This document shows positions 17,483 through 28,100 of a stretch of 64,000 nt of DNA, piece by piece (position 1 is the stretch's first letter; each line of letters begins with the position of its first letter). The position numbers and the translations under genes are program-made. The notes beneath the pieces are model-generated. The model was not told the origin of the DNA, made no database searches, and saw only the letters and a list, made by a program, of their open reading frames with translations. This DNA comes from Carboxylicivirga sp. (GTDB lineage Bacteria; Bacteroidota; Bacteroidia; Bacteroidales; Marinilabiliaceae): assembly GCA_025210475.1 (NCBI GenBank), contig JAOARW010000046.1, positions 186,001 to 250,000 on the forward strand. The letters are read 5' to 3'.

Positions 17483-19747
17483 TTACTTATTTTGTGTTTT
17501 AATCAGGTTTAATGCCGAACCAGCTTTAAACCAGGCAATCTGTTGCTCATTGTACGAATGGTTGGCAACAATCACTTCTTTAGTTCCATCGGCATGAACA
17601 ATTTCCAGTTGTAATGCTTTACCAGGAGCGAACTGATCCAGATCAAGGAAGTTAAATGTATCATCTTCTTTAATCTTATCATAATCGGCTTCGTTGGCAA
17701 AGGTTAAGCCAAGCATCCCCTGCTTCTTCAGGTTGGTTTCGTGGATACGGGCAAAGCTCTTTACCAATACCGCGCGTACCCCCAGGTGACGTGGTTCCAT
17801 GGCTGCATGCTCGCGAGATGATCCTTCACCATAGTTGTGATCGCCTACCACAATGGTTGGCATACCAGCTTCTTTGTAAGCACGCTGTGTTGCCGGAACT
17901 TCACCAAATTCGCCAGTCAGTTGACTTTTTACCTGGTTGGTTTCTTCGTTAAAGAAGTTAACAGCTCCGATTAACATGTTATTTGAAATGTTGTCCAGAT
18001 GACCACGGAACTTTAACCATGGACCTGCCATTGAGATGTGATCAGTGGTACATTTACCTTTGGCTTTAATTAATAATTTGGCACCCGTTATGTTTTGGCC
18101 ATCCCAAGGTGTAAAAGGCGTAAGTAGTTGTAAACGCTCACTTTCGGCACTAACCACTACATTAACACCGGAGCCATCTTGTGCCGGAGCCTGGTAGCCT
18201 GCGTCTTCCACATCAAAACCTTGAGGAGGTAGTTCATGACCAGTAGGCTCATCCAGTTTTACTTCTTCACCTTTTTCATTCTTCAAGGTGTCAGTAATTG
18301 GGTTAAAACCTAAGTCACCGGCAATGGCTAATGCCGTTACCAATTCTGGCGATCCCACAAAAGCATAGGTATTAGGATTTCCATCAGCACGTTTGGCAAA
18401 GTTACGGTTGAAAGAGTGTACAATGGTGTTTTTCTCTTGTTTTTCGGCACCAACACGCGCCCACATACCAATACATGGTCCGCAGGCATTGGCATACACT
18501 TCGCCACCCATCTGGTTAAAAGTATCAATTAAACCATCGCGCTCAATGGTGTATCTTACTTGTTCCGATCCTGGTGTAATTTTAAATTCACCGGCTGCCT
18601 TAAGGTTTTTCTCGGCCGCCTGTTTGGCAACCGAAGCGGCACGGGATATATCTTCGTATGACGAGTTGGTACAAGAACCAATTAAACCAACCTCTACCTT
18701 CAATGGCCATCCATTTTTCTCAGCTTCTTCACGCATCTTGGAGATGGGTGTGGCTTTATCAGGAGTAAAGGGACCGTTTAAGTGAGGTTCAAGAGTATTT
18801 AAATCGATCTCAATTAGCTGATCAAAGTACTTTTCAGGATTGGCATATACCTCCGCATCTGCAGTCAGGTGTTCTTTTACATCATTGGCAGCAGCTGCCA
18901 CATCAGCACGTCCTGTAGCTTCGAGGTAACGGGCCATTGATGCATCGTAGCCAAAAGTAGATGTGGTTGCACCAATTTCGGCACCCATGTTACAGATAGT
19001 ACCTTTACCAGTACAACTTAATGACTCGGCTCCTTCACCAAAATACTCAACAATACAACCGGTTCCACCTTTTACAGTTAATAAGCCAGCAACTTTCAAG
19101 ATGATGTCTTTAGGAGCTGTCCAACCATTAAGTTTTCCTGTTAACTTAACACCAATTAATTTAGGGAATTTCAGTTCCCAGGGCATGCCTGCCATTACAT
19201 CAACAGCATCGGCACCACCAACACCAATGGCTACCATACCTAAACCACCGGCATTAACAGTATGTGAATCGGTACCAATCATCATTCCCCCCGGGAATGC
19301 ATAGTTTTCCAATACTACCTGATGAATAATACCGGCACCAGGTTTCCAGAAACCAATGCCATATTTATTTGATACTGAGCTTAAAAAGTCGTAAACCTCT
19401 TTGTTGCTAACTTCGGCTGTTGCTAAATCTTTGTCGGCACCAACTTTTGCCTGAATTAAGTGATCGGCATGCACGGTTGAAGGAACTGCAGCTTGTGCTT
19501 TTCCTGCCTGCATAAATTGCAACAAAGCCATTTGTGCTGTGGCATCTTGCATGGCAACACGATCCGGGTTGAAATTAACATATGAAGCGCCTCTTTTGAA
19601 GGCTGCATTTGGCAGTGCATCAGCCAAATGCGCGTACAAAATCTTTTCAGTTAAAGTTAAAGGCTTGTCGAGCAACTGGCGTGTTTTCTCCACTTTAGTT
19701 GGCAACTCGGCATATACCTTTTTAATCATTTCAATATCAAAAGCCAT
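17483..19747 (-). CDS. acn: Aconitate hydratase, mitochondrial-type
   Basis: 754 residues, the length and sequence type of mitochondrial aconitase rather than the longer AcnA or AcnB of enterobacteria. It interconverts citrate and isocitrate in the TCA cycle with a [4Fe-4S] cluster. The cluster ligands are visible as Cys359 ([13 protein letters not shown]) and Cys422 and Cys425 (ACGPCIGMW). The swivel-domain substrate loop is [20 protein letters not shown], and [16 protein letters not shown] is also conserved. Codon choice is biased, as expected for an abundant enzyme. It is monocistronic, with a terminator downstream. Confidence 0.96.
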   Translation of the reverse strand: MAFDIEMIKKVYAELPTKVEKTRQLLDKPLTLTEKILYAHLADALPNAAFKRGASYVNFNPDRVAMQDATAQMALLQFMQAGKAQAAVPSTVHADHLIQAKVGADKDLATAEVSNKEVYDFLSSVSNKYGIGFWKPGAGIIHQVVLENYAFPGGMMIGTDSHTVNAGGLGMVAIGVGGADAVDVMAGMPWELKFPKLIGVKLTGKLNGWTAPKDIILKVAGLLTVKGGTGCIVEYFGEGAESLSCTGKGTICNMGAEIGATTSTFGYDASMARYLEATGRADVAAAANDVKEHLTADAEVYANPEKYFDQLIEIDLNTLEPHLNGPFTPDKATPISKMREEAEKNGWPLKVEVGLIGSCTNSSYEDISRAASVAKQAAEKNLKAAGEFKITPGSEQVRYTIERDGLIDTFNQMGGEVYANACGPCIGMWARVGAEKQEKNTIVHSFNRNFAKRADGNPNTYAFVGSPELVTALAIAGDLGFNPITDTLKNEKGEEVKLDEPTGHELPPQGFDVEDAGYQAPAQDGSGVNVVVSAESERLQLLTPFTPWDGQNITGAKLLIKAKGKCTTDHISMAGPWLKFRGHLDNISNNMLIGAVNFFNEETNQVKSQLTGEFGEVPATQRAYKEAGMPTIVVGDHNYGEGSSREHAAMEPRHLGVRAVLVKSFARIHETNLKKQGMLGLTFANEADYDKIKEDDTFNFLDLDQFAPGKALQLEIVHADGTKEVIVANHSYNEQQIAWFKAGSALNLIKTQNK

Positions 19748-19802
19748 TTTACTATCGGTTTAATATTATTATTGTCGTATTACTATCGATTTATAAGAAG
19801 AG

Positions 19803-19810
19803 CAAATTTA
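19803..19810 (-). promoter_or_regulatory. Candidate -7 element for aconitase
   Basis: TAAATTTG on the minus strand fits TAnnTTTG exactly and would start transcription near 19799, about 52 nt before the ATG. No TTTG lies 19-21 nt upstream, so the assignment is tentative. Confidence 0.35.
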
Positions 19811-19933
19811 CTAAAAACACTTTACTTAGCATCTTATTTTTAACAGATCAAATGCGATTTGGTTGTACTTATGTGAGGCATTGAAATTCTTTTAGTAACT
19901 TGATGCCTCAATAACGACTGCAATCTACCCGAG

Positions 19934-21178
19934 ATGAAGCTAACACTTATATATGAAAATCTGCGCATCGCGTTAGGTTCTATTCGAACAAATTTATTGC
20001 GAACCATATTAACCATCTTAATTATAGGTATTGGATTGACCGCCTTAATTGGGATTTTAACAGCAATTTCATCCATTGAGGCCACCATCAGTAATAAATT
20101 CACTGGCATGGGAGCTAATTCATTCACCATCGAAAATCGCGGTATGAATGTGCAGATAGGTAAACGTAAACTTCGTAATAAGCGTTACGGATTTATTTCC
20201 TTTAAGGAAGCCATGCAGTTTAAAGAGGAATTTGATTTTCCTGCTATTGTTGCCGTTTCGCACATTGCAACCGGAGCATCAACAGTAAAACATAAATCGG
20301 ATAAATCCAATCCTAATGTGATGGTGATTGGTGTGGATGAGAATTTCATGGATGTAGAAGGGCATAATTTATCGCAAGGACGAAATTTTACTACACAAGA
20401 AATCAAAGACAATCGTTATGTTGCAGTATTGGGCAGTGCATTGGCTAAAAAGGTTTTTCCAAACACTCAGAATCCGGTCGATAAGGTGATTGTTACAGGA
20501 GGAGCAAAATACCGCGTAATAGGTGTTCTGGAAGAAAAAGGGGCTGGATTTGGTTCACAGAGCGATAATATTTTGTTGTTGCCGGTAACCAATGTTCGTC
20601 AGGTTTTTAGTCGCCCTAATATGTCTTATAAAATAGTGGTTAAGGCTAATGACAGTGCTCAGGTTGATGTGGCCATTTCTGAGGCCACTGGTTTATTCAG
20701 AGTAATCCGCCGTTTGACTGTTCATGATGAGGATAATTTCAATGTAAATAAAAGCGATAACCTTTCGCGCTTATTAATTGAAAGTACAGGTAGTGTTACC
20801 TTGGTTGCTTCGATTATTGGTTTAATAACTCTTATTGGAGCAGCCATTGGCCTAATGAACATTATGCTGGTTGCAGTGGCCGAACGAACCCGCGAAATAG
20901 GTATTCGGAAAGCTATAGGAGCTAACAGTAAGGCCATTCGAAATCAGTTTTTATTTGAATCTGTTATTATTGGTCAGTTAGGAGGATTGGTTGGCATAAT
21001 ACTGGGGATCATGGTTGGAAATATTATGTCGATGGTGATGAAATCGGATTTCATTGTTCCCTGGAATTGGGTTATTCTTGGAATTATTGTTTGTCTGATT
21101 GTTGGAGTTCTGTCGGGGCTTTTGCCAGCACTTAAAGCCTCAAAACTCGACCCTATCGAATCGTTGCGTTATGAGTAA
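19934..21178 (+). CDS. ABC transporter permease, MacB/FtsX-like
   Basis: 414 residues. One N-terminal helix (about 20-42, RTILTILIIGIGLTALIGIL), a periplasmic MacB-PCD domain (about 45-250), then three C-terminal helices of the FtsX domain (about 290-405) with the conserved AVAERTREIGIRKAIGA motif and final DPIESLRYE. Such permeases pair with a LolD/MacB-type ATPase in lipoprotein or efflux machines working by mechanotransmission. No ATPase gene is adjacent, so the partner must lie elsewhere. The final residues (KASKLDPIESLRYE) show the protein is complete. Confidence 0.9.
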   Translation: MKLTLIYENLRIALGSIRTNLLRTILTILIIGIGLTALIGILTAISSIEATISNKFTGMGANSFTIENRGMNVQIGKRKLRNKRYGFISFKEAMQFKEEFDFPAIVAVSHIATGASTVKHKSDKSNPNVMVIGVDENFMDVEGHNLSQGRNFTTQEIKDNRYVAVLGSALAKKVFPNTQNPVDKVIVTGGAKYRVIGVLEEKGAGFGSQSDNILLLPVTNVRQVFSRPNMSYKIVVKANDSAQVDVAISEATGLFRVIRRLTVHDEDNFNVNKSDNLSRLLIESTGSVTLVASIIGLITLIGAAIGLMNIMLVAVAERTREIGIRKAIGANSKAIRNQFLFESVIIGQLGGLVGIILGIMVGNIMSMVMKSDFIVPWNWVILGIIVCLIVGVLSGLLPALKASKLDPIESLRYE

Positions 21179-21506
21179 GATTTAAGTAATATGGAGTACT
21201 TAATGACGTATTCTATTATTCGGAGGCATTATCGTTATAAGATTGATTAATCAAAAAGCTATTAGCTAACGATTCGTAGAAAGAATGCTTTGCAATAAAA
21301 GAGAAGTAGGTAATTTATCAGAGTTCATTACTTAACCTAGTCCTTGCTACGTTTTAAATGAGAATTTAGACACTATGTACTGTTTAATTGTTTATTTAAA
21401 ATAGTTAAACAAAAATGTGTTTTTCAAGTTTCTTTTATAGAGGTGATAGATGTGCATGAATCGCACATGATCATAAAAGAGTTAATGAATTAAGAAACGA
21501 GGAAAG
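21179..21506. other. 328-bp intergenic region before the SRPBCC/CIA30 operon
   Basis: No gene is seen. A dyad ATGTGC-N7-GCACAT (21450-21455, 21463-21468) lies about 40 bp before the SRPBCC start and could be an operator. GAGGAAAG at about 21499-21506 is a purine-rich, Shine-Dalgarno-like stretch placed very close to the ATG. No consensus promoter was found. Confidence 0.45.
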
Positions 21507-21974
21507 ATGGCATTTTATCAATTTAAACGTCAGCAGTTGATTAAGGCACCAATCGAGCGTGTTTGGGATTTTATTGCCACGCCCAGGAACCTAAATAAGA
21601 TTACACCGGACTCTATGGGCTTTGATATTTTAACTCCCGAATTACCTACAAAGATGTATAAAGGAATGATGATTCATTACCGGGTGAAGCCAATGCCTTT
21701 TTACCAGACGGAATGGGTCACTGAAATAAGTCATATCGAACCTGGAGTGTTTTTTATTGATGAACAGCGTGTTGGTCCTTACAAACTTTGGCACCACGAG
21801 CACCATATTAAGCAGGTGGAAGGAGTTGTTGAAATGACGGATATTATTTCCTATGTGCCACCATTCAAACTACTGGGAAGCATAGCAAATACCTTATTTA
21901 TAAGGAAGCAGCTGAATACTATTTTTGATTACCGTGAAAGGACACTAGATAAACTTTTTAATCAGCAGGCGTAA
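21507..21974 (+). CDS. SRPBCC family (polyketide cyclase/dehydrase-like) protein
   Basis: 155 residues with the START/SRPBCC fold pattern: beta1 FKRQQLIKAPIERVWDFIATP, then NLNKITPDSMGF, then long strands and a final amphipathic helix (IRKQLNTIFDYRERTLDKL). The family binds hydrophobic ligands in a deep pocket; no enzymatic residues can be assigned here. It overlaps the next gene by one base (TAATG), indicating coupled translation with the CIA30 protein. A function in lipid or redox-cofactor handling is only inference. Confidence 0.85.
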   Translation: MAFYQFKRQQLIKAPIERVWDFIATPRNLNKITPDSMGFDILTPELPTKMYKGMMIHYRVKPMPFYQTEWVTEISHIEPGVFFIDEQRVGPYKLWHHEHHIKQVEGVVEMTDIISYVPPFKLLGSIANTLFIRKQLNTIFDYRERTLDKLFNQQA

Positions 21975-22528
21975 TGAACTTAAAAGCAATAAGATTATCT
22001 ATATTTTTACTAATAATGACAGTGAGTATGAACGTGACAGCGCAAAAAGTCTTAGTTGATTTTAGTGAGCAATATATTTTATCGCAGTGGCAGATAATGA
22101 ACGATGGGGTGATGGGAGGACTGTCGGAAAGTAGTATTTTGCTTAGTAGTGAAAATCATGCAGTATTCTCTGGTTATGTTTCGCTCGATAATAATGGTGG
22201 CTTTGCATCTGTTCGTTACCGTTTCGATCCAATGAAAATGGATAGCTATAACCATTTGGTCATTCGTATTAAAGGAGATGGTAAACGCTATCAATTAAGA
22301 GTGAAAAGCAATGCGTCAGATCGCCATGCATATATTTCCTACTTTCAAACTTCAGGTGAGTGGCAAGTGATAAAAGTACCTTTAAACCAAATGTATCCTA
22401 CCTTCAGAGGACGCAGTTTAAATATGCCCGATTATCCTAAGTTGATTATGGAAGAATTAGCATTTTTAATTGCCAATAAAAAGGATGAAGAATTTAGATT
22501 GCTAATTGATTATATACATCTTCACTAA
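21974..22528 (+). CDS. CIA30 family protein, exported
   Basis: 184 residues. A signal peptide (LSIFLLIMTVSMNVTA, cleavage near TAQ) precedes a CIA30 domain (about 28-182) with the diagnostic WQIMNDGVMGGLSES and FSGYVSLDNNGGFASVRYR motifs. CIA30 was named from a mitochondrial complex I assembly factor, but bacterial members adopt a galactose-binding-like fold and their role is unclear. The signal peptide puts this one outside the cytoplasm, unlike complex I assembly. Its ATG overlaps the SRPBCC stop, forming a two-gene operon. Confidence 0.87.
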   Translation: MNLKAIRLSIFLLIMTVSMNVTAQKVLVDFSEQYILSQWQIMNDGVMGGLSESSILLSSENHAVFSGYVSLDNNGGFASVRYRFDPMKMDSYNHLVIRIKGDGKRYQLRVKSNASDRHAYISYFQTSGEWQVIKVPLNQMYPTFRGRSLNMPDYPKLIMEELAFLIANKKDEEFRLLIDYIHLH

Positions 22529-22875
22529 TAACTGTTCGCGACATACAGCAGCTTATGAATAAAGTGTTTATTAAATATCGCTTTGTTACTTAAATTTGAT
22601 ATCAATAGTATTGACAATTTATCAGTATTGTCTTATTATAGCAAAAAATACAAATCAAATCGCCATTAAATCAAACACTAGGATCAGGCTGTAAGCGTTA
22701 GTGAGGGTTTATTAATGAGTAGGACAATTTTTAAATTATCACTAAAGGTTGAAGATATCTTAAACGTTAGAATCTAAAACTCTTTAGCCTGTTCCTTTTT
22801 TTTACAGAGATCACGATTGTACAAATAAAAAAAGGCTTCCATAAGGAAGCCTTTTAATATGATTGAGAGAATCAA
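22529..22875. other. 347-bp convergent intergenic region
   Basis: It lies between the CIA30 gene and gap. It holds the gap terminator, listed separately, and a direct repeat AGTATTG at 22607-22613 and 22624-22630, the first copy lying in the palindrome CAATAGTATTG. No ORF beyond 12 codons starts sensibly. Nothing else is seen. Confidence 0.5.
22830..22855 (-). terminator. Intrinsic terminator of gap
   Basis: AAAAGGCTTCC (22830-22840) and GGAAGCCTTTT (22845-22855) form a perfect 11-bp stem with a 4-nt loop. The minus strand continues with a U tract, 20 nt beyond the gap stop. Confidence 0.9.
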
Positions 22876-23895
<1,020 letters not shown>

Positions 23896-23933
23896 TTAAG
23901 AATTGTTTTAATAAGGTCTTCAAAAATGCATCG

Positions 23934-23965
23934 CAAAAGTAGCAATTCATAATTAAATCATCAAG
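23934..23965 (-). promoter_or_regulatory. Promoter of gap
   Basis: On the minus strand CTTG (23962-23965, 3 of 4 to TTTG) is followed after 20 nt by TACTTTTG (23934-23941), an exact -7 match. The start would be near 23930, giving a leader of about 46 nt. Confidence 0.55.
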
Positions 23966-24120
23966 AAATCCGAAAATGATTTTCTTAATAAAGTTTAAAA
24001 TTCAGAAACTTAATTTGTCCTTAAAATACAACGGGTAGCAGAACATTCGTGTACAGACAAATGACATCCATCGCTAGGTGTCAAACAGCTTCGAAATAGG
24101 AAAGTAAGGCGTAAAAAAAA

Positions 24121-24160
24121 AGTAACAAAGAAGAATGTATAATACACTTTCTTTGTTACT
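24121..24160 (-). terminator. Intrinsic terminator of the small lipoprotein gene
   Basis: AGTAACAAAGAA (24121-24132) and TTCTTTGTTACT (24149-24160) make a perfect 12-bp stem; nine A before it on the plus strand become a U run on the minus strand. It lies 25 nt after the small ORF's stop, good evidence that the ORF is a real transcription unit. Confidence 0.85.
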
Positions 24161-24185
24161 AATAATGCTTTTCTGACTGTATTAT

Positions 24186-24320
24186 TTAGGCTCTTACAGT
24201 GTTATTTTCAACAACAACGTCGGCTTTTCCGTATGCGGGACAATCTTCAGTGCTCTTACATGAGCTCATTCCCAATACCATCAAAAATAAAACAGCGGCA
24301 ATCAACGAAATTTTTTTCAT
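24186..24320 (-). CDS. Small lipoprotein, 44 residues (CPAYGK type)
   Basis: A short gene translating to a basic start MKKIS, a hydrophobic core LIAAVLFLMVLGM, then SS-Cys21, an acceptable lipobox, followed by KSTEDCPAYGKADVVVEN. The mature peptide would be only 24 residues, tethered to a membrane by lipid. The acidic residues shortly after Cys resemble the surface-export signals of Bacteroidetes lipoproteins. The free second Cys27 in CPAYGK is notable. A strong terminator follows and a dyad GGAGATA/TATCTCC (24352-24358, 24365-24371) lies in the leader. Function unknown; the gene call rests on lipobox, start and terminator. Confidence 0.72.
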   Translation of the reverse strand: MKKISLIAAVLFLMVLGMSSCKSTEDCPAYGKADVVVENNTVRA

Positions 24321-24499
24321 TTTTTTATCCTTTACTTAGTCTGTAAAAATAGGAGATAATTCTATATCTCCAAAATCTTTTAGCTTACATGCAGTAAACG
24401 TGAAAAGCGGATTGGGGTTTCATTTATCACAAGCAACTTGGGCAATGATGATATTTCATTTATGAATGATCTGTTTTTTTACACGAAAACATATAAAAA

Positions 24500-24525
24500 A
24501 ATACCCTGCTAAAAAACAGGGTATT
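24500..24525 (-). terminator. Intrinsic terminator of the acidic protein gene
   Basis: AATACCCTG (24500-24508) and CAGGGTATT (24517-24525) pair perfectly. The A run before them on the plus strand gives a U tract on the minus strand, about 18 nt past the stop at 24543. Confidence 0.82.
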
Positions 24526-24542
24526 AAGGATGTTAAAGTGTT

Positions 24543-25010
24543 TTATTCTGGCCAGCGAATGGTTTCGTCATCCACCCATTCAGGTCCGATTTGAATGGAA
24601 GTAATGGCATCTTCATCTAACCAGATGTTGATATTTTCTTTCTCAAATACGTAAAGCTCTTTATCGTCAAAGCCATCTTCATTCATGTCTTCGAGATCGT
24701 ATTCGCCCATGTTTAAATCTTCGATCTTAGCCAAAAAATCATCTTTTGACATGCCAACTTTAATGGCGTCGTGCAAAATAAAGTTTTCTGTTTCAAAAGA
24801 GATTTCAACTAATTTGTAGTCTTCTTCCTTGTCGAATGACATGGAAACTCCCATTTCATCGAAATAAAGTACATTTGCTTCGGCACCCTCGCCGTAATCT
24901 TGTACTTCTGTTTCATCAGGATCGCCTAAGAAACTTGATACTTCGTGTTCTTCCATCCCGAATTTGATGCTGCCGAATCCAATGTACGGCAAAATGGCTT
25001 TTGGTGTCAT
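24543..25010 (-). CDS. Highly acidic small protein of unknown function
   Basis: 155 residues with about 43 Asp/Glu against about 10 Lys/Arg and no signal peptide or membrane helix, so it should be a soluble cytoplasmic protein. Two similar openings, SIKFGMEEHEVSSFLGDPDE (11-30) and AIKVGMSKDDFLAKI (about 81-95), look like an internal duplication of a motif also seen in BamE/SmpA-like and some immunity-type folds. I cannot assign a family. It is flanked by hairpins on both sides, so it is probably monocistronic. Confidence 0.72.
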   Translation of the reverse strand: MTPKAILPYIGFGSIKFGMEEHEVSSFLGDPDETEVQDYGEGAEANVLYFDEMGVSMSFDKEEDYKLVEISFETENFILHDAIKVGMSKDDFLAKIEDLNMGEYDLEDMNEDGFDDKELYVFEKENINIWLDEDAITSIQIGPEWVDDETIRWPE

Positions 25011-25115
25011 TTTATTTTTTAAGTATTTAAAGTTTACGGGGTAAATATAGAAAAGACCTTTGAGAAATTCTACTGTTTTTGTAAAGAGAAGTTTAAAAGA
25101 TATAATGTCCGAAGC

Positions 25116-25161
25116 AAAGAGTCCGAAGTCCGTACAAGTTGCTTTGGACTTTGGACTCTTT
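25116..25161 (-). terminator. Long AGTCCG hairpin after the BNR protein gene
   Basis: AAAGAGTCCGAAGTCC (25116-25131) pairs with GGACTTTGGACTCTTT (25146-25161): 16 bp with one G-U and a 14-nt loop, 15 nt past the stop at 25176. It uses the same AGTCCG words as the element at 2907-2997. It probably ends transcription, although U-runs beside it are short. Confidence 0.6.
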
Positions 25162-25175
25162 ATCTTCGTGCTTTT

Positions 25176-28100
25176 TTACTTCCACTGTGGAATGCGTCCT
25201 TTGGTATAAGGTGCATTTAAAGCATCTAATTGTTTTCTGGCTTCAGGCAACTTTGTTTCAGCAATTGTTTTAACCTTTTGCAGAACAGGAGGGAATTTCT
25301 CTTTCAATATTTCAAAACTGTTCTTTGAAGTGCTGGTTATATCAGATGTACTGCTCATCTGTGCCCAAATGATACTGTTTAAACGATTCATTAACGGCAT
25401 TTTAGCAGGAGGGATTTCTTCCCAGCTGGCTTTTGCATTTAAGCCTCTGAATGCAAAGTAAATGTCGTCCAATTCTTTTTGAATGGCTTTTAATTGTGGC
25501 AATACTTCCTGATGTGCATCGGGCAATACCAGTGCCGTTTGTTTCATCGATGCCACTTCCTCTTTCATTTCATTAACCAAGGCCATGGTACCATTCATTG
25601 CTTTGGATAATTCGCTTACTTCTTTTTGGAAAGCCACCATAGCCGGACGATCTTTGGCCGGTAATGTTGTGTTATTTAAAGCGACAACGTTAAACGTTTT
25701 TGGTGCAGCCAGTTGTTTGGCTTCTCCATTCTGAATCTGATCAACCTGAACCGTATATTTACCCGGAAGTACATAAATGCCACCTCTTGACTTTTTAAAT
25801 GGATCAAACTCCTTAGCTTTTACCATTTCAGTACTATTGTGTTTTAAGTCCCAGTTAAATCGTGTAATTCCTTTGGCCGGTTTTTTCGTAAATGTGCGTA
25901 TCACACTACCCGATTCATCTTTGATAGTTACTAACAGGTAAGCAGGGAGTTCTTTACCTTCCGCTTCAAGTTCGGCCCAAGATGGTTGAGGGATGCGCTC
26001 GCCATTTTTAAAAAGCTCTTTTTCTTTTTCGCGTCGTATTTGCTTTTGAGTTTTCGGAGTTTCTTTCTGATAAAAGGTGAAGGTAGCACCGTATTCTGGG
26101 TTGGGCGCGCCATAATAAGTGGCACCTTGTCCGTAAATTTTATCAACCTGCATAAATAAAAGGGCATCTTTAATATCAAATAAATGAGCCTCTTTTTGAG
26201 TTAAAGCAGTACTTAGTTCGCGCAAAGGAGCATAGTTGTCCAGTACATAAAATCCACGACCAAATGTTGCCATTACCAGGTCATTTTCGCGCTCCTGAAT
26301 GGCTAAATCACGAACGGCGATGGTTGGAATACCTGCTTTTAACTGGGTCCAGTTGGCACCTTCATCAATACTAAAGAAAACACCAAATTCGGTTCCTGCA
26401 AACAGTAATTCGGCACGTTCAGTATCCTGCTCAAGCGTATGAACTGTGCCGTTTTCAGGAAGACCATTGGTGATTGCCACCCAGCTTTGTCCCTTATCTG
26501 TACTTTTGAGAATATACGGTTTGAAATCATCACTCTTCATGCCATCAAAAGTGGCATAAACTACATTTTCATCAAATCGAGAGGCATAAATATCACTTAC
26601 GTATGTGTACGCAGGAACACCAGGGAATGTACCTGCCTTACGCCAGGTTTTTCCATCATCCTCAGTGATTTGAATCACACCATCATCCGATCCGGCATAG
26701 ATCAATCCTGCTTTAACAGGCGATTCATCCAACGAAACCAGGGTATTGTATTGGGAGGTAGAAACATCTTTAGCAACGGCATCAGCACTCCAGTATTTAC
26801 CCATTACCGGCCAGGTGTTTCGGTCGATTTGAGCTGTTAAGTCATCGGAGATAACTTCCCAAGAATTTCCACGATCGGAGCTTTTAAATACCTTGTTGGC
26901 TGCCATGTAGATGGTTGTAGCATTGTGCTTGCTTAAAATAAGCGGAGCATTCCAGTTCCAACGATAGGTTAATTCATCCTTTCGGGGCTGTGGTTTTACC
27001 ATAATCTTTTCACCACTTTTTTTATCGTAACGAACCACATTACCATATTGCCATTCGCTGTAAACGATGTTAGGATCGCTTGGATCAACGCGCGACCAGA
27101 AACCGTCACCAAAAACAGTTACATACCATTCGCCGGAGGTTACACCGAACTCAGATGTATTTCGAACCGGTCCGCCCTGGGTAGCATTATCTTGTGTTCC
27201 GCCGTAGATATTATAGAAAGGTGCTTCGTTGTCAACCGTAACACGATAATATTGGGTTACTGGCAGGTTACTCACCTGGCGCCAGGCCTGACCATCGTCG
27301 TAGGTGATGTAAACACCGCCGTCGCCACCAATCATGTAGTGATTGTTATCGCTCGGATTAATCCAAAGTGCATGATCATCCACATGGCGATCCTTGGTAC
27401 TTAATCTAGACCAGGTTTTACCACCATCCGAAGTAACATGTGAGTATGTTTCTACAGAATAAATTTTATCAAATTCAACCGGATCGCAATATATTTCATT
27501 GTAATACTGACCGCTAGAATGGTGATCACTCATTTTATTCCATGATTCGCCACGATCGGTAGTACGGAAGAATCCACCAGATTTGTTTGCTGCTTCAACA
27601 ATCAGGTACAATACATCAGGATTTTGAGGCGAGATGGCAATACCCATTCCTCCGATGTGCTCAGAAGGTAGGCCTTTCATAATTTTACGCCAGTTTTTAC
27701 CGGCATCTGCAGACTTGTATACGGCCGATTCGGGGCCTCCACCAATTTTTGTATGAACGTGACGTCGACGCTGCTCGGAAGTGGCATAGAGTATATCCGG
27801 GTTGCGCGGATCGCAGATGATGTTGTTAATACCTGTGTTTTCACTGATATCAAGAACTTTTGTCCAGTTTTTGCCACCATCACTTGTTTTGTATAAACCA
27901 CGCTCACCACCAGGGCCCCAAACAGAACCTTCAGCAGCTACATAAACGACATCTGAATTGCGCGGATCAACCAAAATCATACCGATCTGGCGTGATTCTT
28001 TCAAACCCATATTTTTCCATGATTTACCACCATCAACCGTTTTATAAACGCCATCGCCGTAGCCCAGAGCCCGTTGGTGGTTGTTTTCGCCTGTACCGGC

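Noticed and set aside
18393..18785. Antisense open frames within aconitase (also in the BNR protein and tuf genes)
   Set aside because: They are shadows of strongly coding genes with biased codons, and have no signal peptide or recognisable motif.
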